Source: Flavobacterium faecale (GTDB lineage Bacteria > Bacteroidota > Bacteroidia > Flavobacteriales > Flavobacteriaceae). Taken from it: a stretch of 64,000 nucleotides of DNA. The stretch lies in assembly GCF_003076455.1 (NCBI RefSeq), contig NZ_CP020918.1:3260001-3324000 (forward strand). The letters run 5' to 3'. A model generated the notes under the pieces. It saw only the letters and a list, made by a program, of their open reading frames with translations. It searched no databases and was not told the DNA's origin. This document shows positions 48,343-57,304 of this stretch, one piece after another; position 1 is the stretch's first letter, and each line of letters opens with the position of its first letter. The position numbers were made by a program, and so were the translations under genes.

Positions 48343-48926
48343 GAATCATTTCAGGAAAATTCAAAGGCAGACGTATCTCACCCCCAAAAGGGTTACCGGT
48401 ACGTCCCACAACAGATATGTCCAAAGAGGCGCTGTTCAATGTACTCAACAATCACTTTAGTTTTGAAGGATTAAAAGTCTTGGACTTGTTTGCCGGAACC
48501 GGAAATATAAGTTACGAATTTGCGTCACGCGGGAGTACGCCCATCACCTCTGTAGATGGCGATTTTGGCTGTGTCAAATTTATCAAGAAAACTGCAGAAG
48601 AATTTGATTTTAATATCGCCGCTTTAAAAAGTGATATTTTTAAATTTTTAGAAAGAAATAATGCAACTTATGACATTATTTTTGCCGACCCACCTTATAA
48701 TTTTGATCAAGCAACTTTCGAGAAAATTGTATCCCTCATTTTCGAACGCAATAGTTTGAACGGTGACGGAATGATGGTAATCGAACATTCGAAATATACC
48801 AAATTGGATCATATGATGCATTTTTCATTTAAGAAAAGTTATGGAGGATCGATCTTTAGCTTTTTCGAATTAAATCAAAATGACGAAGTACGTGAAGTTC
48901 TAGACGAAGACGGAGAAGAAGAATAA
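48339..48926 (+). CDS. rsmD: 16S rRNA (guanine966-N2)-methyltransferase RsmD
   Basis: The 195-aa enzyme has the Rossmann-fold SAM site VLDLFAGTGNISYEFASRG and the catalytic DPPYNF motif (about residues 114-119). The start ATG overlaps the stop of the DUF3822 gene, so translation is probably coupled. A terminator follows. It methylates G966-equivalent guanine of 16S rRNA in small-subunit assembly. Confidence 0.93.
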   Translation: MRIISGKFKGRRISPPKGLPVRPTTDMSKEALFNVLNNHFSFEGLKVLDLFAGTGNISYEFASRGSTPITSVDGDFGCVKFIKKTAEEFDFNIAALKSDIFKFLERNNATYDIIFADPPYNFDQATFEKIVSLIFERNSLNGDGMMVIEHSKYTKLDHMMHFSFKKSYGGSIFSFFELNQNDEVREVLDEDGEEE

Positions 48927-48950
48927 AACACTCCCACTGACAATCATAAA

Positions 48951-48982
48951 AAAGCCAGAGAATATTAAATTTCTCTGGCTTT
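48951..48982. terminator. Bidirectional terminator between rsmD and panE
   Basis: AAAGCCAGAGAA (48951-48962) pairs with TTCTCTGGCTTT (48971-48982). The genes on either side converge. Confidence 0.85.
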
Positions 48983-49051
48983 ATTGTTTTTTTATAAATA
49001 TCGTTTCGTTTATACTTTCGTATTTTAAAATCATTTATAACCTCTTGACTT

Positions 49052-49978
49052 TTAATTCACTTGCGATAATTTGTCGAATATTTTTTGGAACGTCGGTGTT
49101 TCAACCTCATATTTCAAACCTTCGTTAACTACATATTCAGTCAATGAGTCCAGTTCGAAAGGGTTTCCGGCGCGTACATCTCTGTGCATAGACGAAGTCA
49201 TATCCGCAGGGCATTTTTCTAGTTTTTGAATGGTTTGCATGATAATATCGTTTGGCAAATTAAGCCCTTTTACCGCGGCCAAAAGGGTAATTTCGTGCAA
49301 TAAAGCAACATATACTTGACGACTTTCGGGCGTTGCCATGATTTCACCAACATTTTGATCCAAATATGAAGTTGCGGAAGCCAAAGCAGCAATAAATACG
49401 TATTTTTCCCAAACAGCTTCTTCGATTTCAGTAGCCAAGGTACTTTGAATTTTGGCTTGTAGAAAAATAGCTTGCAACGCTTTCATTTTTTGCATCGAAG
49501 CAGTAGCCGATCCAAAAAACAATTTTTCATAGAATCCTACTTTTCGAATAACGGCAGGACTTTCAATTTTGGAAACAATATACACACAACCCTGGAGCAC
49601 CTCATTGTCTGGATACAGCGCACTGATGCGCTCAGGAGCGTCTACACCATTGTAAAGTGGCAATATTACAGTGTTCTTGGTGATACAGCCCGATACAGAG
49701 GTCAAACTAGACTCGATATCATACGTTTTGGTAGCACAAATAAGGTAATCAAGTTTGCCAATTTCTCGAGGATCATTGGAAACTATGGCAGGATGCACTA
49801 TCATTTCAGATTCGTCCATGATGACTTTCAATCCGTTTTGGCGTACTTGTACTTGGGTGTTTCCACGCGCTATAAAAATGATTTCGACAGTTTCAGAGTT
49901 TTCAAATTCTTTGGCCAAAAGTCCACCAAAGTAACCTCCTACTCCACCTAGTCCTAGAATTCCGATTCGAGTTTTCAT
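49052..49978 (-). CDS. panE: 2-dehydropantoate 2-reductase (ketopantoate reductase)
   Basis: The 308-aa protein reduces ketopantoate to pantoate with NADPH in coenzyme A synthesis. The Rossmann start is GILGLGGVGGYFGGLLA. The substrate region includes the conserved Lys in ICATKTYDIESS, the VILPLYNGVDAPERI segment and SSMHRDVRAGNPFELD near the C-terminus. Paralogues of this family can act on other 2-oxoacids, so the symbol is given with some caution. Confidence 0.88.
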   Translation of the reverse strand: MKTRIGILGLGGVGGYFGGLLAKEFENSETVEIIFIARGNTQVQVRQNGLKVIMDESEMIVHPAIVSNDPREIGKLDYLICATKTYDIESSLTSVSGCITKNTVILPLYNGVDAPERISALYPDNEVLQGCVYIVSKIESPAVIRKVGFYEKLFFGSATASMQKMKALQAIFLQAKIQSTLATEIEEAVWEKYVFIAALASATSYLDQNVGEIMATPESRQVYVALLHEITLLAAVKGLNLPNDIIMQTIQKLEKCPADMTSSMHRDVRAGNPFELDSLTEYVVNEGLKYEVETPTFQKIFDKLSQVN

Positions 49979-50112
49979 TATTAAAAATGTATCAAAAAAA
50001 TTAATGAATAAAAATAGATACTAGCTGTAACAGTTTGTACTAAATTTTTAGGACTACTTTCAGTGTCCTTGCAACTATGGATAAAGAACGAATTGCACCA
50101 AAAGAAAAAAAA

Positions 50113-50424
50113 ACAGACCTATAAGCCGGATTCTGTCACCGATAAATCGGTGCCTTATCATTTATCTAGGCTTACAATTACTCATAAGCTCAAGCTATCT
50201 ACCCTTCGGCAACGGGCGAGAAACCCTTAAAAACCGATATACTTGATATTTCACCGCATAGAGTTTACCTGGTTTCACTACAGCATTACCTGTACATACT
50301 TTCTGTTGCACTTGTCCTAATTCAATTGCTTGAACCGACGGGCGTTACCCGCTATGCTTCTCTATGGTGTCCGGACTTTCCTCAACCCTAATAAATCAGG
50401 GCAGCGATAAGGCGGTCTGTGCGG
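50113..50424 (-). ncRNA. rnpB: RNase P RNA, bacterial type A
   Basis: Read on the minus strand, the RNA opens with CAGACCGCCTTATCGC, followed by the universally conserved GAGGAAAGTCCGGACACC (complement around 50368-50394). It ends with ACAGAATCCGGCTTATAGGTCTG, the standard 3' terminus that pairs with the 5' end. A U-run terminator follows (the A run at 50106-50112). The RNA cleaves tRNA leader sequences together with RnpA. Ends are estimated to within a few bases. Confidence 0.93.
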
Positions 50425-50599
50425 CAAATTTACACTAAATAATAGGATTGCCAAGCACGCCTTCCTTTTTTATTTCGAACAAGAAAATTGCTTTTCATCT
50501 TAAAAAAACATCTGAATTTTTGAAATTTACAAATACAGTGTAACATATTAATTGTAAATAGGTTATCTTTAGTAGTATATCTAAAAAAAATAAACTATT

Positions 50600-50914
50600 A
50601 TGACCAAAATGTACCACTACACCCCTGTTGCCAAAGCTTTGGACGAATTGCATGAAAAAGGTTTTACTTATGATTACAACATAAATGAGGCCGATATTGT
50701 CAAAAATCCTAGCAAATTTGAAATCGTACACATATATAGGTACGAAGGCGACTCTAATCCTGATGACGAAGCGGTGGTTTATGGTATTAAATGCAGTTCA
50801 GGTAAAAAAGGCGTTTTTGTCTCTGGATTTGCCGCCAATTCATTCAATGAAGCACATGATGTCTTGATCCAAATAAGCATCAAAGGTCGTCAATCAAGCT
50901 TAAAAACGAAATAA
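50600..50914 (+). CDS. Small conserved flavobacterial protein (104 aa)
   Basis: The 104-aa protein starts [27 protein letters not shown]. It has a compact alpha/beta appearance with no signal peptide or membrane segment. Similar proteins are often labelled phosphoribosylpyrophosphate synthetase, but it is far too short (that enzyme has about 310 residues) and has no PRPP-binding or Walker-like motif. It stands alone between RNase P RNA and a bidirectional terminator. No function can be assigned. Confidence 0.7.
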   Translation: MTKMYHYTPVAKALDELHEKGFTYDYNINEADIVKNPSKFEIVHIYRYEGDSNPDDEAVVYGIKCSSGKKGVFVSGFAANSFNEAHDVLIQISIKGRQSSLKTK

Positions 50915-50951
50915 TCTAAAAACTACGCTGGTTCCAAAAGTAGGTAATAAC

Positions 50952-50994
50952 AAAAAAAGCTTCTCATTCAAATAGAACGGGAAGCATTTTTTTT
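50952..50994. terminator. Bidirectional terminator
   Basis: GCTTCTC (50959-50965) pairs with GGGAAGC (50979-50985), allowing one G-U pair. An A run lies on the left and a T run on the right. Confidence 0.75.
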
Positions 50995-51008
50995 ATCTTA
51001 TTTTAAAA

Positions 51009-51842
51009 TTATTCAATTGGTATAGCCAAAATCGGAATAGGGAATTCTGTTGCTACTTTTTTGGTCATACTCGAATGAAAAAGGGAATCAAAGAATCCTC
51101 TTTTATAAGTTAGCATCGTCAAGATATCAATATCTTTTTGAAGAATAAAATCCATCATACTTTCTTTCACCTCTTCAGAAAACACTACCGAAAAAGTGAC
51201 TGGCTCTTGACCAAATTCTGTTTCCCAATCTCTAATTGTACCATCCAACACATCTGATACCGCTGTTTTGACATACAAACAACGCACTTGTGCCTTCATT
51301 TTGTGAGCAATTTTTAAAACGTTTTTCAGTGCGCTTTTGTCTTTTTCGCGAAAGCGGGTTGTAAAACCAATTGTCTGCACTTTTTTGAAAGGAACGTCAG
51401 ATCCTACACAAAGCATCGGTACCGTGCAATCTGATAATGCATTGCCCGTATTGCTGCCTAAGAAAAAGGATTCCCAACCAGAAGTTCCAGAGGTACCCAT
51501 GACTACAAAATCAATTTTATCTTCTACAACTGCTTTTCGAATATTATACACCAAATCACCATCCATCAATCGGTGACTTAATTTGATGTCACCTAGATTA
51601 CGCCCCTCAGCAATTTCCCTCAGTTTCGGAATTTCGTCTTTAAACATATCAAACTGTGACAATTCTAGCGACTCATAAATCTCCATGTAATTTTGCGGAA
51701 AATACTGGCTATCAACCACAGGCAATTCAAAGGTATGCAAGATAATAAGTTCCCCTTTTAGTACTTTTGCGAGTTCTAGCGCATGTACAAAGGCGTTATT
51801 GGCCGTTTCAGAAAAATCAGTTGGAAATAAAATACGTTTCAT
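51009..51842 (-). CDS. Universal stress protein, tandem Usp domains (copy 1)
   Basis: The 277-aa protein has two Usp domains. The first begins MKRILFPTDFSETANNAF and ends with the nucleotide-binding VMGTSGTSGWESFFLGSNTG motif (GxxGxxxxxxGS pattern). The second domain has a weaker motif. It is the downstream copy of a tandem pair; the first 60 coding bases match the upstream copy almost exactly although the rest is much less similar. Usp proteins support survival in stress and starvation; partners are unknown. Confidence 0.9.
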   Translation of the reverse strand: MKRILFPTDFSETANNAFVHALELAKVLKGELIILHTFELPVVDSQYFPQNYMEIYESLELSQFDMFKDEIPKLREIAEGRNLGDIKLSHRLMDGDLVYNIRKAVVEDKIDFVVMGTSGTSGWESFFLGSNTGNALSDCTVPMLCVGSDVPFKKVQTIGFTTRFREKDKSALKNVLKIAHKMKAQVRCLYVKTAVSDVLDGTIRDWETEFGQEPVTFSVVFSEEVKESMMDFILQKDIDILTMLTYKRGFFDSLFHSSMTKKVATEFPIPILAIPIE

Positions 51843-51904
51843 AATTAAGATGTTTAATGTGATTAAAATAAGTCAATTAAGACTTGGAAAAATAAATAGC
51901 TTTA

Positions 51905-52735
51905 CTAAGCATGAAACACCAAAAGTGGAACTGTGATGTCTGCTGCTTTATTTTTACTGTAATTGGCTACAAATTGTTCTTCAAAATCAGTTTTTTTATA
52001 AGTTAATACTGCTAAGACGTCAATAGTTTCCACTTTGATAAAATCTAATGTAACTTGTTTAATAGCTTCACTCCTAATCCCCATAAACTGTACCGGCTCA
52101 GCCTTAAATTCAGACTCCCATCGATCTACCTCTACTTGTGTATGGCCAGCATTACCATGGCCTATGTATAAACATTTCACTTTGGCGTTGATTCTTTTAG
52201 CAAGCTCAATCATTTTATGGAGTGCAGTTTTATCTTCAGGTCTGTAGTTGGTCACAAAACCAATGGTCTTCAATTTTTTGTATTTCAAATCTAAAGGAAC
52301 ACAAAGCATCGGTACCTTCAATCCCGTCACTACTGCACCCGAATTACTACCGGAGAACAATGTTTCCCAGTCCGTTGCACTTGTCGTTCCCATGATAAGG
52401 TAGTCGATATTTTCTTCAACTATGCATTTTTGAATATTATCTGCTAACTTCCCTTCCATTAATCGGTGATTAATTTGTATAGCATCCAGTCCGATTTCTT
52501 CCATGATTTTTCGCAGTTTCGGAATCTCTTCCTTAAATAATTCAAAATGAGAAAGTTCAACTGTGTCATAAACAGCAGCAAAATTCTCTGGAAAAAATTG
52601 ATCATCCATAGGCAACAAATCATATGAATGCAACAATACCAGCTCACCCTTAACGGTATTTGCAAATTGTAACGCATGTACAAAGGCATTATTGGCCGTT
52701 TCAGAAAAATCAGTTGGAAATAAAATACGTTTCAT
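51905..52735 (-). CDS. Universal stress protein, tandem Usp domains (copy 2)
   Basis: The 276-aa paralogue of the adjacent gene also starts MKRILFPTDFSETANNAF. Its nucleotide motif IMGTTSATDWETLFSGSNSG is retained in the first domain, and the second domain ends FEEQFVANYSKNKAAD. The 62-base gap to the downstream copy suggests cotranscription. The proteins are only moderately similar away from the shared N-terminus. Confidence 0.9.
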   Translation of the reverse strand: MKRILFPTDFSETANNAFVHALQFANTVKGELVLLHSYDLLPMDDQFFPENFAAVYDTVELSHFELFKEEIPKLRKIMEEIGLDAIQINHRLMEGKLADNIQKCIVEENIDYLIMGTTSATDWETLFSGSNSGAVVTGLKVPMLCVPLDLKYKKLKTIGFVTNYRPEDKTALHKMIELAKRINAKVKCLYIGHGNAGHTQVEVDRWESEFKAEPVQFMGIRSEAIKQVTLDFIKVETIDVLAVLTYKKTDFEEQFVANYSKNKAADITVPLLVFHA

Positions 52736-53025
52736 ATTCGAAGTGTTTTAAGGTTGATAGTTCAAAATTACGTTTAAATTTACGCTAATAATATGACAAA
52801 AATCAGGGCGTTATAACTTTTTTAAGATAAATTAGGGCGTGCCACCCACTAAAACTAGGGGCAATTAGCAAACGGTCATGGCCATATATTCTAGTGGCTG
52901 TCGGACTATCTGCATCCGCGGCGGCTTCCTGCTCCTATCCCTCACGCAAACCCTGCAAACAATCCACTTCAATCTCACCCATCACTTATTTTGTTTTAGT
53001 ACCTTTGCAACCAAGACAAAACAAA

Positions 53026-54429
53026 ATGCTAAACAACGACGCCATAGTAGCACTAGCAACTCCATCGGGAGCTGGAGCTATCGCCATCATAAGAATCTCA
53101 GGACAAGAAGCCATTTCGATCGGGAATTCGGTTTTCAAATCTATTAAAAACAAAGATTTACGCAATCAAAAAACGCACACCTTACATTTAGGTCACATCA
53201 TGGATGACACCAAAACGCTAGACGAGGTTTTGGTTTCTATCTTTAAAGGACCCAATTCCTACACGGGCGAAAATACCATCGAGATTTCGTGTCACGGTTC
53301 AACCTATATTCAGCAACAAATTATACAATTATTGCTCCGCAAAGGTTGTAGAATGGCCGATGCAGGTGAATTCACTTTGCGTGCTTTTTTGAACGGAAAA
53401 TTAGACTTATCTCAAGCCGAAGCTGTAGCCGATTTGATTTCGTCTGACAATGAAGCTTCTCACCAAATTGCTATGCAACAAATGCGTGGTGGTTTCTCTA
53501 ACGAAATTGCAAAACTGCGTGAGGAATTACTAAATTTTGCCTCATTAATCGAATTGGAATTGGACTTTGCAGAAGAAGATGTAGAATTTGCTGATCGCAC
53601 ACAATTCAACGAGTTACTAAACCGAATCGAGTTTGTACTCAAGCGTTTAATCGACTCCTTTGCTGTTGGAAACGTAATCAAAAACGGAATTCCAGTAGCC
53701 ATTGTAGGCGAACCAAATGTGGGGAAATCAACACTTTTAAATGCGCTTTTGAACGAAGAACGTGCCATCGTATCTGACATTGCAGGAACTACGCGTGACA
53801 CCATAGAAGATGAATTAACCATTGGCGGAATCGGTTTCCGTTTCATTGACACCGCCGGAATTCGTGAAACACAAGATGTCGTAGAAAGTATCGGAATCAA
53901 GAAAACTTTCGAAAAAATTGAACAAGCACAGGTAGTTCTCTATTTAAGCCCCCTAACCCCCAAAGGGGGAACTCTTGACAGTGAAAATGTAAAACAAGTA
54001 CAGCTTGAAATTGAAAAAATAAAAAATCAATTTCCGTTAAAACCGTTGATCATTATTGGTAACAAAAAAGATTTATATTCAAACCAGCAAATCCTAAATC
54101 TTCAATCCCAAATCCCAAATATTTTATTGATTTCCGCCAAACAAAACATCGGTATCGACGAACTTAAAGATCAATTACTCTCTTTTGTCAACACAGGCGC
54201 CTTACGCAATAACGAGACAATTGTTACCAACACCAGACATTACGACTCTCTTTTAAAAGCCTTGGACGAAATTTCAAAAGTAAAATACGGAATCGAAACC
54301 AATCTTTCTAGTGACCTTATGGCTATCGATATCAAAGAAGCCTTGTACCATTTTGGAATGATAACTGGGCAGGTTACAAATGATGAGCTGTTAGGGAATA
54401 TATTTGCTAATTTTTGTATTGGCAAATAA
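53026..54429 (+). CDS. mnmE: tRNA uridine-5-carboxymethylaminomethyl modification GTPase MnmE
   Basis: The protein (467 aa) modifies wobble uridine in tRNA with MnmG. I choose the ATG at 53026 (MLNNDAIVALATPSGAGAIA, the family start); an upstream extension encodes an untypical sequence. The N-terminal folate domain is followed by helices and a G domain with G1 GEPNVGKST, G3 DTAG and G4 NKKD. The C-terminus is the family-typical FCIGK. A 27-base palindromic repeat is inserted in frame in the G domain, and the 3' end is the start of an accessory island. Confidence 0.96.
   Translation: MLNNDAIVALATPSGAGAIAIIRISGQEAISIGNSVFKSIKNKDLRNQKTHTLHLGHIMDDTKTLDEVLVSIFKGPNSYTGENTIEISCHGSTYIQQQIIQLLLRKGCRMADAGEFTLRAFLNGKLDLSQAEAVADLISSDNEASHQIAMQQMRGGFSNEIAKLREELLNFASLIELELDFAEEDVEFADRTQFNELLNRIEFVLKRLIDSFAVGNVIKNGIPVAIVGEPNVGKSTLLNALLNEERAIVSDIAGTTRDTIEDELTIGGIGFRFIDTAGIRETQDVVESIGIKKTFEKIEQAQVVLYLSPLTPKGGTLDSENVKQVQLEIEKIKNQFPLKPLIIIGNKKDLYSNQQILNLQSQIPNILLISAKQNIGIDELKDQLLSFVNTGALRNNETIVTNTRHYDSLLKALDEISKVKYGIETNLSSDLMAIDIKEALYHFGMITGQVTNDELLGNIFANFCIGK
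53948..53974 (+). repeat. In-frame CCCCC/GGGGG palindromic repeat within mnmE
   Basis: The G+C-rich segment at 53948-53974 contains perfect arms CCCCC and GGGGG around AAA, unlike the surrounding AT-rich code. It encodes SPLTPKGGT between the G3 and G4 motifs of MnmE. Such CCCCCTAACCCCC-type repeats recur in flavobacterial genomes from general knowledge; this is the only copy I see in the window. Confidence 0.65.
54412..54429. other. Candidate island attachment site at the mnmE 3' end
   Basis: The last 18 bases of mnmE, TTTTGTATTGGCAAATAA, closely resemble the mnmE (trmE) 3' end used as attB by SGI1-type islands in enterobacteria. Defence genes begin 177 bases later. A second copy marking the other boundary is not visible in the window, so integration at this site is inferred only. 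Confidence 0.4.
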
Positions 54430-54555
54430 AAGCACAAAACAAAAGGTCCAACCGTCTTCTCCGATTTTTATATTACTAAGAATCAAAATATAGTTAAGTG
54501 TCTTTCTAAGAAAAAAAATATTAATAAGTATTGTAAACTTTAAAAAATACTTGGC

Positions 54556-54585
54556 TTTGCATTAATGTAATTTTCAATACTTTTA
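54556..54585 (+). promoter_or_regulatory. Probable promoter of the dndC operon
   Basis: TTTG at 54556-54559, an 18-base spacer and TACTTTTA at 54578-54585 (one mismatch to the -7 consensus) predict transcription near 54592, about 15 bases before the ATG. Confidence 0.5.
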
Positions 54586-54606
54586 TAAAAAATAAAACTC
54601 TTTCTA

Positions 54607-55965
54607 ATGTCTCCAATAAAAAATAAAAAAGTCGAAGGTATAATCGCAGAAATCATAGACCAATACGCCTATGCTGATAAATCTGATAGACCTTGGATAA
54701 TCGGTTTTAGTGGTGGTAAAGATTCAACAGTTTTGCTAACTCTTGTTTGGATAGCCCTTCAAAGAATTAGAGAACAAATGCCGTTTCCTTTTCAGTTACG
54801 TAGAAAAGTATACATAGTATGTAATGATACAATGGTGGAAAATCCAATTATTGCTAATTATGTAGAAGATGTACTGGCAAAAATTTCTGAAGCTGCAAGA
54901 GATCAAGATTTACCTATATTAGTAAAAAAAACCACCCCAAAATTAGAAGAAACCTTTTGGACGAATGTTATTGGAAAAGGATATCCAGTTCCAAACACTG
55001 CTTTTAGATGGTGTACCGATAAATTAAAAATCAGACCTACATCAAGCTTTCTTTTAGAACAAATAGATGATAAAGGTGAGGCCATTGTTTTACTTGGAAC
55101 TCGTTATGAAGAAAGTGCTACTAGAGAACGCTCCATGAGAAAACATGAAGTTACTGGTAGCAGACTATCAAAACACCAGACTACTGTAAATACTTATGTG
55201 TATGCTCCCATCAAAGAAATGATTATTGATGAGATTTGGTATATCATAAATACTGTAAAATCTCCTTGGGGATTTGATAATTCTATACTTTTCAAAATAT
55301 ATGCTGATGCAAGTGCAGATGATTACGAGTGTCCCACAGTAGTTGTAAACAGAGAGCATAATTCATGTGGTCAAAGTCGTTTTGGATGTTGGACATGCAC
55401 CGTTGTAAAAAATGACAAATCAATGTCATCATTAGTGAATAACGGCCAAAATTGGATGGAACCACTAATGGAATTTAGAAATAGATTAGTTGAAGGTCGA
55501 AACCTTACTGAGAATAGATCTGACACAAGGCGAAATGGTCAAGAAGCGGTTAGAGAAGATGGTTCTTTTAATGGAAACTATACCGCTGAATATAGATACC
55601 AAATTTTAAAAGACTTATTAATAGTTCAAAAAGAAGTACAAAAAGATAGGCCGCATATAACCTTGATTAATAATCAAGAATTAATTGCGATCCAAGTTAC
55701 TTGGAATCGTGATGGCTATTTTGATCATACCGTTGGTGATTTGTATAAAGAAATCTATAATAAAGAGATAAGTACAAATAATATCAAATCACTGGATGAT
55801 ACGGAACGTAGAATTTTGAAAGAAGTTTGTGAAGAAGAGCCAGGATACTATCATTTAATTGATAATTTAATAGCATTACAAGAGACTAAAACATTAATGA
55901 TTTCTAAATATGGACTTCATAACGATGTCGAAAAGAGAATTGAAAATTTTGTAAATCAATACTAA
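54607..55965 (+). CDS. dndC: DNA phosphorothioation sulfurtransferase DndC
   Basis: The 452-aa protein belongs to the PAPS reductase-like family that activates the DNA backbone for sulfur insertion. The pyrophosphate loop SGGKDST is at residues 35-41. RWC136TDKLKIRP and the four cysteines C242, C254, C261 and C264 (in SCGQSRFGCWTC) match the DndC iron-sulfur signature. A DndC needs a cysteine desulfurase (DndA or IscS), DndD and DndE to modify DNA; none of these is recognisable here in canonical form. The HNH gene follows 7 bases later on the same transcript. It is the best-supported marker of the island's function. Confidence 0.92.
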   Translation: MSPIKNKKVEGIIAEIIDQYAYADKSDRPWIIGFSGGKDSTVLLTLVWIALQRIREQMPFPFQLRRKVYIVCNDTMVENPIIANYVEDVLAKISEAARDQDLPILVKKTTPKLEETFWTNVIGKGYPVPNTAFRWCTDKLKIRPTSSFLLEQIDDKGEAIVLLGTRYEESATRERSMRKHEVTGSRLSKHQTTVNTYVYAPIKEMIIDEIWYIINTVKSPWGFDNSILFKIYADASADDYECPTVVVNREHNSCGQSRFGCWTCTVVKNDKSMSSLVNNGQNWMEPLMEFRNRLVEGRNLTENRSDTRRNGQEAVREDGSFNGNYTAEYRYQILKDLLIVQKEVQKDRPHITLINNQELIAIQVTWNRDGYFDHTVGDLYKEIYNKEISTNNIKSLDDTERRILKEVCEEEPGYYHLIDNLIALQETKTLMISKYGLHNDVEKRIENFVNQY

Positions 55966-55972
55966 AAGCAGA

Positions 55973-56935
55973 ATGAAAAAAGATTTATCTTATTACATTT
56001 ATTGTTTTACTCATTTGAAAAGAGATATGAAAAATGGTGGCGCGCCTCACAAGCCCATTTTAATTCTTAGTCTAATTGAAATGTTTGAAAAGCAAATGTT
56101 TTTTAATAATCAAATTTACATTTTACCTGAATTAGTTTCCAGTTTTAAAACGCATTGGAATGAATTAGTAAAAACAAATCATCATCCAATTTTTGCCTTA
56201 CCTTTTTATCATTTAAATTCTGAACCATTCTGGAAATTGATTCCAAATCTTGGCTGTGAAAAATGGATTGAAAGTAAAAGTTCTATGAGAAGTTTCAATA
56301 ATTTAACCACAGCTATTAATTTCACATTGATAGATATTGAATTAAAAGAATTATTAGAAATTAAAGAAAATAGCGACGTTTTAAAGTATGCGGTCTTAGA
56401 TAAATATTTTCCAGAAACAAAAATATTATTTGGTAGTATTATAGATAACTCACAAAAGATTGACGTTTTAAATGAACCTACAGAAATATACAAACAAAAA
56501 ATTATTGAATTAAAAAATAAGCTTGATGAAAATGCTTTTCAAGAAGAAGTTTTTGTAAGAAGTGGAATCTTTAAAAGGGAAATTCCAAAAATTTATAACA
56601 ATACTTGTGCAATTTCAGGATTGAGAGTAGATGCTATTTTAAATGTTTCAATGATTGATGCTTGCCATATAGTTCCATTTTCGGAAGGATATAATGATAC
56701 ATTAATAAATGGTTTTGCTTTATGTCCCAATCTTCATAGAGCATTCGACAGAGGTTTAATTTCAATTTCAAACGACTATAAAGTAATATTAAATAATAAT
56801 TTTGTTGAAAACAAAAATTCGACTTTAAATTTGAATCAATTTAAAGGTGAATTACTTATTTTACCTAAAAATAATGAATTTCATCCTTCGTTGGATAATT
56901 TCAAACATCATAGAAAAAGGTTTGGTTTTATATAA
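55973..56935 (+). CDS. HNH endonuclease with predicted sulfur-binding N-terminal domain
   Basis: The 320-aa protein starts with an APHKPILILSLIEMF helix (about residues 24-38) and a PFYHLNSEPFWKL motif. These resemble the sulfur-binding domain (SBD) of ScoMcrA and SprMcrA, which bind phosphorothioated DNA. The C-terminal HNH domain has the catalytic H232 in DACHIVPF, then N246 and H255 in NGFALCPNLHRAFDRG. Proteins of this layout cleave phosphorothioated or methylated DNA. It lies 7 bases after dndC, so it would be made with the modification enzyme, a potentially self-harming pairing. The SBD assignment is by motif pattern and less certain than the HNH call. Confidence 0.75.
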   Translation: MKKDLSYYIYCFTHLKRDMKNGGAPHKPILILSLIEMFEKQMFFNNQIYILPELVSSFKTHWNELVKTNHHPIFALPFYHLNSEPFWKLIPNLGCEKWIESKSSMRSFNNLTTAINFTLIDIELKELLEIKENSDVLKYAVLDKYFPETKILFGSIIDNSQKIDVLNEPTEIYKQKIIELKNKLDENAFQEEVFVRSGIFKREIPKIYNNTCAISGLRVDAILNVSMIDACHIVPFSEGYNDTLINGFALCPNLHRAFDRGLISISNDYKVILNNNFVENKNSTLNLNQFKGELLILPKNNEFHPSLDNFKHHRKRFGFI

Positions 56936-56953
56936 TATATAATAAATTTTATT

Positions 56954-57235
56954 CTAAATTAATTTTATACCAAATGAATATTCTGCTAATTCACGCAATT
57001 CAATTATTTTATTTTTCCTTGCTATAATTTTATTAGTTTCACTTTCTACAATGCTTAAATAATCGATATTATCGATAATAACTGCTTTACTTTTCTTTAT
57101 AAATTCTCTATGTTTTTGAATTCTAAAATTTATAGAGTTTTTAATTTCATCTACAATTTTTGCATTATTATTATTATTATTATCTGAAAAAAATTTTAAA
57201 TTGTTTTCAATATCTACCAGACTTGTATCTTCCAT
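56954..57235 (-). CDS. Hypothetical 93-aa protein at the end of the interrupted operon
   Basis: The protein has an Asn run (NNNNNN, encoded by an ATT/AAT trinucleotide repeat at about 57164-57183) and then a Lys/Glu-rich helical segment. I recognise no family. It converges on the HNH gene, ending 18 bases beyond its stop. It was originally about 45 bases downstream of the XRE regulator, before the IS element at 57255 inserted in the gap. It may be the last gene of the ATPase operon. Confidence 0.5.
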   Translation of the reverse strand: MEDTSLVDIENNLKFFSDNNNNNNAKIVDEIKNSINFRIQKHREFIKKSKAVIIDNIDYLSIVESETNKIIARKNKIIELRELAEYSFGIKLI

Positions 57236-57304
57236 ATTTATATTTTTAAAAGGGTGTTTTGACCCCTATAAAACAAGAGTATTATTCTAAATTTCGATTA
57301 TTAA

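Noticed and set aside
50600..50914. Annotation as phosphoribosylpyrophosphate synthetase
   Set aside because: The protein is only 104 residues and lacks the PRPP-binding and catalytic motifs of that enzyme.
57164..57183. Trinucleotide ATT repeat in the 93-aa gene as a phase-variation switch
   Set aside because: Repeat units of three only add or remove Asn residues and do not shift the frame.
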